Shown here: positions 1-8,378 of the stretch, piece after piece
Layout of the letters: each line of letters begins with the position of its first letter
Numbering within the stretch: the stretch's first letter is position 1
Assembly (NCBI GenBank): GCA_015490695.1
Contig: WFXK01000345.1
Span: 1 to 13,734 of the forward strand
Source: Bacteroidota bacterium
GTDB lineage: Bacteria > Bacteroidota > Bacteroidia > SpSt-205 > S141-50
Direction of reading: 5' to 3'
DNA: 13,734 nt
Made by a program: the position numbers and the translations under genes
Notes under the pieces: model-generated
Database searches by the model: none
Told to the model about the DNA's origin: nothing
The model's input: only the letters and a program-made list of their open reading frames with translations

Positions 1-2526
1 CCTGCTCACTTGCTTTTAGCACTGCTACAAGTAGATGAAACCGTTGTGCCGCATCTGTTAAAAAAACTTAATGTAAACATTCCTTATTTGAAACAAAAAA
101 CTGAGGAACTTATTAAAACGTTTCCGAAAGTAGAAGGAGCAACAGGGGGGCAATATCTATCCAGAGAACTATCAGCGCTCTTAGATGATGCCAACCGCTT
201 AGCAGGAAAAATGAAAGATGAATTTATCGCTTTAGAACACTTGCTCTTAGCCTTAGCACAATCTAAAGACAAAGCAGGACAACTTCTAAGAGACCAAGGG
301 GTTACATTTGAACTACTAAAAAAAGCGGTAGAAGAGCTACGGGGAGGAAAACGTGTAACGGACCAAAGTGCCGAAGACAAGTACAACGCACTGAAAAAAT
401 ATAGCATTGATTTAACGGAAAAAGCCCGGGAAGGCAAATTAGACCCTGTAATTGGAAGAGATGAAGAAATCCGCCGTACTTTACAGATTTTATCTCGTCG
501 TAGAAAGAACAATCCTGTATTGATTGGAGACCCTGGGGTAGGTAAGACCGCTATTGTTGAAGGGATTGCTCAGCGAATTGTTCAGGGAGATGTTCCAGAA
601 AACTTAAAAAACAAGCGGATTGTTGCTTTGGACATGGGTGCGCTTTTAGCAGGGGCTAAATATCGCGGGGAATTTGAAGAACGATTAAAAGCCGTTGTTC
701 AAGAAGTTGTTGACTCTCAGGGAGAAATTATCTTGTTCATTGATGAAATCCATACCTTAGTTGGTGCGGGGCGTACTGATGGGGCTATGGATGCTGCAAA
801 CATCCTAAAGCCCGCTTTAGCCCGAGGTGAACTGCGCGCTATTGGTGCAACCACCGTTAATGAATACCGCCAGTATATTGAAAAAGATAAAGCTTTAGAA
901 CGCCGCTTCCAACCCGTCTTTGTTGATGAACCCTCCCCAGAAGAAGCCGTTTCTATCCTGCGAGGATTAAAAGAACGTTTTGAAGTTCATCATGGGATAA
1001 AAATCATGGATAGTGCGCTGGTTGCTGCCGTGGAATTATCGGTTCGCTATATTACAGACCGCTTCCTACCTGATAAAGCCATAGACCTCATAGATGAAGC
1101 TGCTGCTAAACTCCGTATGGAAATAGACTCCATGCCCGAAGAATTAGACCAATTAGAACGGCGCATACGACAAATGGAAATAGAACGAGAAGCTATTAAA
1201 ATGGAAAAAGATGAACTTAAGTTAAAAGAAATCAATGAAAAGTTAGCGAATCTCATAGAGCAACGGGATGCCCTAAAAGCACAATGGTTGAAGGAAAAAG
1301 AGCTACTGCGAAAAAAACAAGAACTCATAGAACAGATTGAACAATTGAAGATAGAAGCAGAACGTGCTGAACGAGAAGCAAACTGGGGTAAAGCCGCAGA
1401 AATCCGTTATGGAAAAATTACGCAATTGGAAAAAGAAGTGGAAAAAATAGAACAGGAACTGCAGTCCTTAGGAGAAAAACGCATGTTAAAAGACTACATA
1501 GATGCTGAAGACGTTGCGGAAATTGTTTCAAAATGGACAGGTATTCCTGTAAGTAAGATGTTGGAAAGCGAACGAGAGAAATTACTTCGTTTAGAAGAGG
1601 AGTTACATAAGCGTGTTGTAGGTCAAGATGAGGCGATTAAAGTCGTCGCCAACGCTATTCGCCGTAGCCGTGCAGGACTACAAGACCCTAATAGACCTAT
1701 AGGCTCCTTTATCTTTTTAGGTTCTACAGGAGTTGGGAAAACGGAGTTAGCCAAAGCTTTAGCAGAGTTCCTCTTCAATGATGAGAAAGCGATGGTTCGT
1801 ATTGATATGTCAGAGTATCAGGAGCGCCATTCCGTAAGTCGTTTGATTGGTGCTCCTCCAGGCTATGTAGGTTATGAAGAAGGAGGGCAATTAACAGAAG
1901 CGGTGCGAAGAAAACCTTATAGCGTCGTGCTCTTAGATGAAATAGAAAAAGCCCATCCCGATGTGTTTAACATCCTATTACAAGTCTTAGACGATGGGCG
2001 TTTAACCGACAACAAAGGACGCACAGTCAACTTTACAAACACTATTATCATCATGACCTCTAACTTAGGTGCGCACCTTATCATGGAGCGCTTGCAACAC
2101 CTAAATGAGGCAAATAGAGACCAAGTATGGGAGCAACTCAAAGAAGAAATCATGGACCTTCTGAAAAAAACATTGCGTCCCGAGTTCTTAAACCGAGTAG
2201 ATGAAGTTATCTTATTCAAACCATTAACCAGAGAAGAGATTAAGCAAATTGTGCGTTTGCAATTAGCGCGGGTTAATGAGCGCTTGAGCGAAAAAGCTAT
2301 TCAATTGACTTACAGTGATAAAGTGATAGAATACTTAGCCAATGTGGGTTATGACCCGCAATTTGGTGCACGTCCATTGAAGCGTGCTATTCAACGTTTG
2401 GTGGTAGATCCCTTAGCTATTGCCTTGCTAAGTGGTAAAATCACTAAAGACGAAACGATTTTAGTAGATGTGAATGAACAAGGGGAAATCGTTTTTGAAA
2501 ATATTGTGAAGGCTGAGCCGGCATAA
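1..2526 (+). CDS. clpB: ATP-dependent disaggregase ClpB (Hsp100), 5' end cut by the window
   Basis: ClpB is a cytosolic hexameric AAA+ chaperone that threads aggregated proteins through its pore and works with DnaK. The reading frame is open from base 1, and the first visible residues (Pro-Ala-His-Leu) align with about residue 31 of the family, so roughly 30 residues are missing. Visible in order are the double Clp N-domain; AAA-1 with Walker A GDPGVGKT (526-549), pore loop KYRGEFEER (from 658) and Walker B ILFIDEIH (around 730-753); a long charged coiled-coil middle domain (about 1120-1500), which separates ClpB from ClpA and ClpX; AAA-2 with Walker A GSTGVGKT (1720-1743), pore loop GYVGYEEGG (from 1861) and Walker B VVLLDEIEKAH (from 1924); and the C-terminal Clp small domain with GARPLKRAI. 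All key residues are intact. The stop codon lies inside a terminator hairpin. No upstream regulatory region (such as a heat-shock promoter) is in the window. Confidence 0.97.
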   Translation, partial: PAHLLLALLQVDETVVPHLLKKLNVNIPYLKQKTEELIKTFPKVEGATGGQYLSRELSALLDDANRLAGKMKDEFIALEHLLLALAQSKDKAGQLLRDQGVTFELLKKAVEELRGGKRVTDQSAEDKYNALKKYSIDLTEKAREGKLDPVIGRDEEIRRTLQILSRRRKNNPVLIGDPGVGKTAIVEGIAQRIVQGDVPENLKNKRIVALDMGALLAGAKYRGEFEERLKAVVQEVVDSQGEIILFIDEIHTLVGAGRTDGAMDAANILKPALARGELRAIGATTVNEYRQYIEKDKALERRFQPVFVDEPSPEEAVSILRGLKERFEVHHGIKIMDSALVAAVELSVRYITDRFLPDKAIDLIDEAAAKLRMEIDSMPEELDQLERRIRQMEIEREAIKMEKDELKLKEINEKLANLIEQRDALKAQWLKEKELLRKKQELIEQIEQLKIEAERAEREANWGKAAEIRYGKITQLEKEVEKIEQELQSLGEKRMLKDYIDAEDVAEIVSKWTGIPVSKMLESEREKLLRLEEELHKRVVGQDEAIKVVANAIRRSRAGLQDPNRPIGSFIFLGSTGVGKTELAKALAEFLFNDEKAMVRIDMSEYQERHSVSRLIGAPPGYVGYEEGGQLTEAVRRKPYSVVLLDEIEKAHPDVFNILLQVLDDGRLTDNKGRTVNFTNTIIIMTSNLGAHLIMERLQHLNEANRDQVWEQLKEEIMDLLKKTLRPEFLNRVDEVILFKPLTREEIKQIVRLQLARVNERLSEKAIQLTYSDKVIEYLANVGYDPQFGARPLKRAIQRLVVDPLAIALLSGKITKDETILVDVNEQGEIVFENIVKAEPA

Positions 2527-2550
2527 AGTGCCGGTCTCAGCCTTTTTATT
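2509..2550 (+). terminator. Intrinsic terminator of clpB, overlapping its stop codon
   Basis: The bases AAGGCTGAGCCGGCA (2509-2523) pair with TGCCGG-T-CTCAGCCTT (from 2529), leaving a five-base loop and a single bulged T, and are followed by a TTTTTATT run. The TAA stop (2524-2526) sits in the loop, so the left arm encodes the last residues of ClpB. This is a GC-rich rho-independent terminator on the + strand. Confidence 0.9.
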
Positions 2551-2551
2551 G

Positions 2552-2583
2552 ATTAACTTTGGGAAAGTTTTCCCAAAGTTAAT
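2552..2583. repeat. Perfect 14-bp inverted repeat: second hairpin or operator
   Basis: ATTAACTTTGGGAA (2552-2565) is an exact reverse complement of TTCCCAAAGTTAAT (2570-2583) with a four-base spacer, AGTT. It lies just after the clpB terminator and 20 bp before the rhomboid start. As RNA it would form a 14-bp stem followed by a weak TTGTATTT tract. As DNA it is a dyad that could bind a dimeric regulator. The sequence does not decide between these uses. Confidence 0.75.
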
Positions 2584-2586
2584 TTG
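2558..2586 (+). promoter_or_regulatory. Possible weak Bacteroidota-type promoter for the long operon
   Basis: TTTG (2558-2561) is followed after 17 bp by TTAATTTG (2579-2586), one mismatch from the TAnnTTTG -7 box known from Bacteroidota. Transcription would begin around 2593, giving a leader of about 10 nt. Both boxes overlap the 14-bp palindrome, which would suit an operator. A promoter is expected here because the strong clpB terminator isolates the downstream genes, but the match is weak. Confidence 0.3.
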
Positions 2587-2603
2587 TATTTGCGGAGCCA
2601 ATA

Positions 2604-3206
2604 ATGCATATTGTGAAAAATACGTTTTTGTTGTTAATCTTAGTGCTCTGCATTACTTGTATCTCTCTGTGGGGCTTTTGGGATAAAAGTGCTATTTCTG
2701 TGCTTGCTATTGTACCCCGTTCCTTAAGCTATTTTTTAGGTATTGTAACGTATTTGTTTGTTCATAAAGATGTATTTCATTGGTTCAATAACACTATTGG
2801 GATTTTACTTTTGGGTGTTGTGGTAACGGCGCTACGAAAAGATAAAATCGTTTGGTTAACGCTTTGGGGTTGGATAGGTTCAGGTTTAGCAATATGGCTT
2901 TTTGGTAGAAAAGGGAGTCACATAGGAGCAAGCACCTTGGTCTATACTTATGGTGGCTATTTAATCGCTTGTGCTTTTTTTTATAAAGAGAAATACTGGG
3001 TATTTCCTTTAGCCCTTTTGCTTTGGAATAGTGCACTGTTTTATGGATGGCTGCCTCTGCAAAAGACCATTTCATGGGAAGGACATCTTGCAGGGCTACT
3101 CATAGGTATCCTTGGTGCTTATTACTTTCCCCCTCATCACCATGAACAACAAGAAGATTTAGAAGAACTTCCCCCAGAAGTATGGGACTATAAACGATGG
3201 CTATAA
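2604..3206 (+). CDS. Rhomboid family intramembrane serine protease
   Basis: Rhomboids cut transmembrane segments of other proteins within the membrane, using a Ser-His pair. The 200-residue protein has about six hydrophobic segments, the first at residues 7-25. It shows the HxxxN motif (His59 to Asn63, in HWFNN), the Gly-Ala-Ser of the active site (catalytic Ser110), and GHLAG with the likely catalytic His161. The residue after the serine is Thr where Gly is common, so GAST replaces the usual GxSG. The tail is hydrophilic and rich in His and acidic residues (about 176-190). The ATG at 2604 is preceded by GGAG (2594-2597), one of the few clear ribosome-binding sites here. It is the first gene of the downstream unit. 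The substrate is unknown. Confidence 0.85.
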   Translation: MHIVKNTFLLLILVLCITCISLWGFWDKSAISVLAIVPRSLSYFLGIVTYLFVHKDVFHWFNNTIGILLLGVVVTALRKDKIVWLTLWGWIGSGLAIWLFGRKGSHIGASTLVYTYGGYLIACAFFYKEKYWVFPLALLLWNSALFYGWLPLQKTISWEGHLAGLLIGILGAYYFPPHHHEQQEDLEELPPEVWDYKRWL

Positions 3207-3229
3207 TTTTTTACTTTTGCTTGCCTCTT

Positions 3230-4171
3230 ATGAAGAAAATAACCGTTGTTGTACCTTTATACAATGAAGCTAAAAGCATTCCTGAACTCGCTAAAAGATT
3301 AACAAAGGTATTGAAAGCCTATAATTATGAAATTATTTTTGTAAACGATGGATCTACAGATGGTAGTGAAGCTGTCTTAAATCAGATAGCAGAACAAAAT
3401 GAACGTATAAAAGTGATTCATTTCAAGCGCAATTATGGACAGACGGCAGCTATTAACGCAGGTGTTCAACATGCTAATGGCGATGTGATTGTCCTTATAG
3501 ATGCAGACTTAGAAAACCAACCCGAGGATATTCCAAAGTTGTTAAAAAAACTACAAGAAGGCTATGATGTAGTAAGCGGATGGCGAAGAGAACGCTGGAA
3601 AAAACAATGGTTAACAAGAAAACTGCCTTCTAAAATCGCTAATTGGTTAATTAGTAAACTTTCAGGAGTACATTTACACGATTATGGTTGTACCTTAAAG
3701 GCATACAAAGCAGATGTTATCAAAGATGTGCGCTTATATGGTGAGATGCATCGTTTTATCCCTATTTACTGCAAGTGGGAAGGGGGAAAAATCACAGAAG
3801 TGCCTGTTTCGTACCAACCTCGGAAGTATGGCAGCAGTAAATACGGCTTAACCCGCACCTTTAAAGTGCTCTTAGACCTCGTGCTCATTGTCTTTATGCA
3901 AAAATATATGAGTCGCCCTATTCATTTTTTTGGCGGCGCAGGACTATGGGCTTTCGTGTTTGGATTTATTGTTTTCGGTATTGCGCTTTATTTTAAGTTA
4001 ACAGGACAAAAAGATTTTGTAGAAACCCCCTTGCCCGTTTTAAGTGTTACTTTTATCATTATTGGGGTTCAAATGATCTTAATGGGTGTCATTGCAGAAA
4101 TGCTTATGCGAACCTACTATGAAAGTCAAGAGCGTTTTCCTTATAAAATAAAAGCGAAAAAGAACTTATAA
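3230..4171 (+). CDS. Family 2 glycosyltransferase, undecaprenyl-phosphate type (DPM1/ArnC-like)
   Basis: The enzyme probably moves a sugar from a nucleotide donor to a polyprenyl phosphate at the inner face of the membrane. From the ATG at 3230 it has 313 residues. The GT-A fold shows VVVPLYNE (6-13), the donor site VNDGSTDGS (38-46), the metal-binding DAD at 91-93 followed by LENQPED, the acceptor-side HDYGCTLKAY, and the RKYGSSKYG motif. Two C-terminal transmembrane segments follow, as in DPM1-like bacterial enzymes. An in-frame ATG at 3197 would add 11 residues and overlap the rhomboid stop, but family proteins begin with the MKKITVVVP pattern, so 3230 is preferred. Its stop shares one base with the asnB start, so translation is probably coupled. 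The sugar cannot be told. Confidence 0.88.
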   Translation: MKKITVVVPLYNEAKSIPELAKRLTKVLKAYNYEIIFVNDGSTDGSEAVLNQIAEQNERIKVIHFKRNYGQTAAINAGVQHANGDVIVLIDADLENQPEDIPKLLKKLQEGYDVVSGWRRERWKKQWLTRKLPSKIANWLISKLSGVHLHDYGCTLKAYKADVIKDVRLYGEMHRFIPIYCKWEGGKITEVPVSYQPRKYGSSKYGLTRTFKVLLDLVLIVFMQKYMSRPIHFFGGAGLWAFVFGFIVFGIALYFKLTGQKDFVETPLPVLSVTFIIIGVQMILMGVIAEMLMRTYYESQERFPYKIKAKKNL

Positions 4172-6045
4172 TGTGCGGTATAGTGGGTTTCTACGGCGAA
4201 GGCGATGAAAAAACATTAAAACACATGGTAAATACTTTACGCCATCGTGGTCCTGATGCATGTCAAACTTTTTACAAGCCACCTGTTGCCTTAGGACACA
4301 CCCGCTTAGCTATCTTAGACCTGCGCCCCTTGGGCAATCAACCTATGTTTAGTGCTGATAAAACCCTTGCAATCGTATTCAATGGAGAAATTTATAACTT
4401 CCCCCAATTAAAAAAAGAACTCCAAGAAAAATACACAGTTAATTTTCAAACAAACACCGACACAGAAGTCCTTTTATACCTTTATAAATATCATGGTACA
4501 AAAATGCTTCAAAAGTTAAACGGCATGTTTGCTTTTGCTATTTACGATTTTGTTCATCATCGTTTTTTCCTTGCTCGGGATAGAATGGGACAAAAACCCC
4601 TGTATTACACTTTTGTAAATGGTCATTTCATTTTTGCCTCAGAACTAAAAGCGCTTATACAACACCCTTTGGTAAAGAAAAAAGTAGATTTAAAGGCATT
4701 AAATTACTATTTGACTTTAGACTACGTCCCAACTCCTTATTCTATTTTGCAAAACGTTTATAAATTAGAAGCAGGGCACTTTCTCGTTGTTGAAAAAGGG
4801 AAAAAAATTCAACATCAAGCCTTTTGGGAGCCTACATTTCAACAGCGCCCTATTACTTTTAAAGAGGCTTTACAAACTTTAGACCAGCTATTAGCAGATT
4901 CGGTTCGTATTCGGCTGCTCAGTGATGTGCCTTTAGGAGTGTTTTTAAGTGGCGGTTTAGATAGCTCTACAGTAGCCTACTATGCACAAAAATTTAGTAC
5001 TCAGCCTATAAAAACTTTCTCTATTGGATTTAAAGAGAAAAGTTATGATGAAAGCACTTATGCGGAGCGGGTAGCAAAGCACTTAGGTACGGAGCATGCA
5101 ATGGAAGTGCTCACACCTAAGAAACTTTTAGCTTTGGTAGAGGAAATTTATCCCATGGTAGATGAGCCTTTTGCTGACCCTTCCTTGATTCCTACTTATT
5201 TTTTGTCGCAGTTTACAAGGAAACACGTTACCGTAGCACTCGGAGGCGATGGAGGTGATGAACTCTTTGCAGGATACCCCACTTTTATCGCCCATTATTT
5301 CATCTATCCACTGGCTTGGTTCCCTAAAAGCGTTATTCAACTGCTTAGAAAAATAGCCAATTACCTCCCCGTTAGCGACAAAAACATTAGCTTGGACTTC
5401 AAAATAAGACAATTCTTGCAAGGATTCCTCGGTAATAAAGCCCAAATCCATAGCTATTGGTTAGGCACTTTCACCCCTTTTGAGAAAGAAAAATTATTCA
5501 AAAAAGAAGTTTTACAAGCACTCCAAAATGATTTAGCATTGCATATCGTTGATACTTATTACCAACGTTGCAATGATGCAAAAACTTATTTTGATAAAGT
5601 GCTTTATCTTTATTACAAGACTTATTTACAAGATGATATTTTAGTCAAAGTAGATAGGGCGAGCATGTATAACGCTTTAGAAGCAAGAGCACCTTTTTTA
5701 GATTGGCGTGTGGTTACTTTTGTAAGTAATCTACCTCGGCGACTTAAACAAAAAGGACTGGAAGGAAAATTTTTATTAAAGCGCTTAATGGAAAAACGCT
5801 TGCCACGGGAGATTGTCTATCGCCCAAAGAAAGGATTTGGTATTCCTTTATCTAAGTGGTTAAGAGAAGATTTAAAAAAGGTTGTTGAGGAGGTTTTGTT
5901 TAAAGAAGATGCTTTTTTTCATCAAGATTATTTGCGGTTTTTATTTGATCAACATCTTCGTCGGCGGACGAATTATCGGAAACATTTATGGAATTTATTT
6001 GTTTTTAAGCGGTTTTGTCAGTATTGGGGGATAGAAGGGTGGTAA
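4171..6045 (+). CDS. asnB: Asparagine synthetase, glutamine-hydrolysing
   Basis: AsnB makes asparagine from aspartate, glutamine and ATP, releasing glutamate, AMP and pyrophosphate. The 624-residue protein has an N-terminal glutaminase domain with nucleophile Cys2 (MCGIVGF), HRGPD (25-29), Arg45, FNGEIYN (70-76) and Asp97 in TDTEV, all expected residues. The synthetase domain has the ATP-pyrophosphate loop SGGLDSS (260-266), SIGF, and GGDGGDELFAGYP (near 357). The start must be 4171 because the nucleophile directly follows the initiator Met. The start overlaps the glycosyltransferase stop by one base. Family members next to glycosyltransferases often sit in polysaccharide clusters and may amidate sugars or peptides instead of supplying free asparagine, so the substrate is slightly uncertain here. 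Confidence 0.92.
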   Translation: MCGIVGFYGEGDEKTLKHMVNTLRHRGPDACQTFYKPPVALGHTRLAILDLRPLGNQPMFSADKTLAIVFNGEIYNFPQLKKELQEKYTVNFQTNTDTEVLLYLYKYHGTKMLQKLNGMFAFAIYDFVHHRFFLARDRMGQKPLYYTFVNGHFIFASELKALIQHPLVKKKVDLKALNYYLTLDYVPTPYSILQNVYKLEAGHFLVVEKGKKIQHQAFWEPTFQQRPITFKEALQTLDQLLADSVRIRLLSDVPLGVFLSGGLDSSTVAYYAQKFSTQPIKTFSIGFKEKSYDESTYAERVAKHLGTEHAMEVLTPKKLLALVEEIYPMVDEPFADPSLIPTYFLSQFTRKHVTVALGGDGGDELFAGYPTFIAHYFIYPLAWFPKSVIQLLRKIANYLPVSDKNISLDFKIRQFLQGFLGNKAQIHSYWLGTFTPFEKEKLFKKEVLQALQNDLALHIVDTYYQRCNDAKTYFDKVLYLYYKTYLQDDILVKVDRASMYNALEARAPFLDWRVVTFVSNLPRRLKQKGLEGKFLLKRLMEKRLPREIVYRPKKGFGIPLSKWLREDLKKVVEEVLFKEDAFFHQDYLRFLFDQHLRRRTNYRKHLWNLFVFKRFCQYWGIEGW

Positions 6046-6078
6046 GGATTGGATAAAAAACCCTACCTTTGGCAATCC

Positions 6079-6912
6079 ATGCATAAGATAACGGAGCAAG
6101 ATTCTCCTTATCGTCATTTAGAGCGTCGTTCCATCGGAGAATTGCTACGGATTATCAATAAAGAAGATAAGACGGTTCCTTATGCGGTAGAGAAGGCGAT
6201 TCCGCAGATAGAGCGGCTTTGTCATGCTGCTTATAGGCAATTAGAACAAGGTGGTAGGCTCTTTTACATCGGCAGTGGTACTAGCGGACGCCTTGGTATT
6301 GTAGATGCTTCTGAGTGCCCGCCAACCTTTGGAGTACCCCATGGTTTAGTCGTTGGCATCATTGCAGGAGGCGATAAAGCCATACGAAAAGCAAAAGAAT
6401 TTGCTGAAGATGACCCTTTACAGGGATGGAAAGATTTACAACAACATCAAATCTCTCCTAATGACTTTGTTATTGGCATCAGTGCCTCAGGAACAACACC
6501 CTACACCGTTGGCGCATTACAACACGCACAGCAACACGGCATCCCAACAGGATGCATCACTTGCAACCACAACACCCCATTAGCACAATTTGCCAACTAC
6601 CCTATTGAAGTCATCGTAGGACCAGAAGTCCTAACAGGCTCTACCCGCATGAAAGCAGGAACAGCACAAAAACTCATCCTAAACATGATTTCTACAACGT
6701 TAATGATTAAATTGGGAAGAGTCTTAGATAACAAAATGGTAGATATGCAATTGGCAAACCAAAAACTCATAGACCGCGCCACCCGCTATTTAGTCCGCTT
6801 TACAAAAATGGATTATGAAAGCGCTAAGCAACTTCTATTAACTCAAGGTAGTCTGCGAAAAGCCTTACAATATTGGCAAAAATACCATAGCCATGGAAAA
6901 TCATTTCATTAG
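6079..6912 (+). CDS. murQ: N-acetylmuramic acid 6-phosphate etherase
   Basis: MurQ cleaves the lactyl ether of MurNAc-6-phosphate to give GlcNAc-6-phosphate and D-lactate in cytosolic peptidoglycan recycling. The SIS-domain protein has GSGTSGRLG (65-73), DASECPPT with Glu79 matching the catalytic Glu83 of E. coli MurQ, and Glu110 in FAEDD matching Glu114 (the same 31-residue spacing). ISASGTTPY and the GSTRMKAGTAQK signature are also present. From the ATG at 6079 it has 277 residues, against 298 in E. coli. A TTG at 6049 would add 10 residues unlike the family, whereas the ATG start gives a KITEQDS-type N-terminus. It starts 33 nt after asnB and overlaps the lyase gene by 20 nt. No kinase (AnmK) or transporter (MurP) supplying its substrate lies in the window. 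Confidence 0.95.
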   Translation: MHKITEQDSPYRHLERRSIGELLRIINKEDKTVPYAVEKAIPQIERLCHAAYRQLEQGGRLFYIGSGTSGRLGIVDASECPPTFGVPHGLVVGIIAGGDKAIRKAKEFAEDDPLQGWKDLQQHQISPNDFVIGISASGTTPYTVGALQHAQQHGIPTGCITCNHNTPLAQFANYPIEVIVGPEVLTGSTRMKAGTAQKLILNMISTTLMIKLGRVLDNKMVDMQLANQKLIDRATRYLVRFTKMDYESAKQLLLTQGSLRKALQYWQKYHSHGKSFH

Positions 6913-8374
6913 CCTCAATCCAGAAGTGCCGATTACTTTCGCACAACTAAGAAAAGTCTTGGATACTTCTATTCAATTGCGTTTAAGTGATACAGCACGA
7001 AGTCGTATTGAAGAGGGATACCGAATTTTACAAGAACAACTAAAAAAAGAGGAGGTAATTTATGGGGTCAACACAGGTTTTGGTGCCCTTGCCAATGAGC
7101 GAGTGAGCGATTTACAAACCCTACAAGAGAATTTAATTCGTTCGCATAGTAGTGGTGTAGGTTCGCCTGTTCCAATTCCAATTGTTCGTTTGATGTTGTT
7201 TTTAAAGATTGCAATGTTTTGCAAAGGGTATTCTGGAGTAAGTTTGGAGTTAGTAGAGCGCTTGATAGAGTGGTTCAACAAAGGTTTATATCCTGTTGTG
7301 CCTTGTATGGGTTCTTTAGGAGCTAGTGGCGATTTAGCACCTTTAGCCCATTTGGCTTTACCTCTTTTAGGAGAGGGGGCACTGTGGTATCAGAACCGAC
7401 GTATTAGTGGCACTAAAGCATTGGAAATCCTTCAAAAGAAACCTTATAAACTACAACCTAAGGAAGGATTAGCCCTTATTAACGGCACCCAATTTATGCA
7501 AGCCTATCTGGCTTATGTGTTATTGCAATTAGAAAAAATATGGAAAGCCTATTTGTATACCGCTGCTTATAGTTTAGATGTTTTTCTTTGTCGCTTAGAG
7601 CCTTACATGCCTGAAGTACAAGCACTACAAGCGTATGAAGGACAACAATACATTGCAGAGCAGATAAGGGATTTATTAAAAGATTCGCAGTTACAGCAAT
7701 TACCTCGTCCTGCAGTTCAAGACCCTTATAGTTTTCGTTGTATTCCTCAGATTTATGGGGCTGTTTGGGATACATATCAACGGGTTAAGGAACAGTTGTT
7801 AATAGCAGTAAACGGTGTTAGTGATAATCCTGTTGTTTTGTGGGAGCGTAGGCGTTTAGCGCCTACAGCACACTTCCATGGTCAGCCCTTAGCCTTAGCA
7901 GCAGACCAACTCCGTATCGCCTTAGTAGCCTTAGGAGCTATGGCTGAAAGAAGAATCTATTTACTACTTAGTGGGAAACGAAACCTTCCGAAGTTCTTAA
8001 CGGCTAATCCCGGGATAGAATCAGGCTATATGTTATTGCAATACACAGCAGCAGCCTTGGTAAATCAATTACAGAGTTTAGCGATGCCTGTTACACCTTT
8101 TTCTATTCCTACTTCGGACGGACAAGAAGATTTTGTTAGCATGGGAGCCAATGCGGTATTGAAGTTATACGAACAGCTTCCGTTGTTGCAGCGGATTCAA
8201 GCGATAGAGTGGATGTGTGCTCGCAGAGCTCATCACTTTAGAGGGAATTACCACAGCGGCAGCGCCATAGAAGTCGCTATAGCACAACAAGACCTCCAAT
8301 TTAAAATCCCTGAACAAGACCACCCAAGCGACACCCTAATAGAACAAATCGTCCAGTTCTGGCAGTATAATTAG
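6893..8374 (+). CDS. hutH: Aromatic amino acid ammonia-lyase, probably histidine ammonia-lyase
   Basis: Family members remove ammonia from histidine, tyrosine or phenylalanine using an MIO cofactor formed from an Ala-Ser-Gly triad. The 493-residue protein has Tyr57 in YGVNTGFG, Ser84-His85 in RSHSSG, the triad at 144-146 inside GSLGASGDLAPLAHL, LINGTQ, VQDPYSFRC, SDNP, HFHGQP and GQEDFVSMG. The SH pair, QDPYS and QED match histidine lyases such as P. putida HutH. SH alone is not decisive, since as I recall Flavobacterium tyrosine lyase also has it. It differs from HutH by Phe for His after QED and by a divergent, slightly short C-terminus. No hutU, hutI or hutG is nearby. It overlaps murQ by 20 nt, and the propeller gene starts 4 nt after it. 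The family is secure; the substrate is less so. Confidence 0.82.
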   Translation: MENHFISLNPEVPITFAQLRKVLDTSIQLRLSDTARSRIEEGYRILQEQLKKEEVIYGVNTGFGALANERVSDLQTLQENLIRSHSSGVGSPVPIPIVRLMLFLKIAMFCKGYSGVSLELVERLIEWFNKGLYPVVPCMGSLGASGDLAPLAHLALPLLGEGALWYQNRRISGTKALEILQKKPYKLQPKEGLALINGTQFMQAYLAYVLLQLEKIWKAYLYTAAYSLDVFLCRLEPYMPEVQALQAYEGQQYIAEQIRDLLKDSQLQQLPRPAVQDPYSFRCIPQIYGAVWDTYQRVKEQLLIAVNGVSDNPVVLWERRRLAPTAHFHGQPLALAADQLRIALVALGAMAERRIYLLLSGKRNLPKFLTANPGIESGYMLLQYTAAALVNQLQSLAMPVTPFSIPTSDGQEDFVSMGANAVLKLYEQLPLLQRIQAIEWMCARRAHHFRGNYHSGSAIEVAIAQQDLQFKIPEQDHPSDTLIEQIVQFWQYN

Positions 8375-8378
8375 CACT

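Noticed and set aside
84..512. Reverse-strand open frame of 142 codons opposite clpB
   Set aside because: It is antisense to a highly conserved ClpB region, is Ser/Arg-rich low-complexity, and has no recognisable domain. The same applies to the other reverse-strand frames (for example 1047-1328, 1917-2219, 5128-5451, 10753-11013).
1120..1500. Purine-rich repeat-like tract
   Set aside because: It is explained by the Glu/Lys/Gln-rich coiled-coil middle domain of ClpB.
3197..3229. Longer N-terminus for the glycosyltransferase from ATG 3197
   Set aside because: The 11 extra residues (MAIIFYFCLPL) are unlike family N-termini and overlap the rhomboid stop; ATG 3230 gives the typical MKKITVVVP start.
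6049..6078. TTG start for murQ
   Set aside because: It adds ten residues with no family match, while the ATG at 6079 begins at the conserved KITEQ region.
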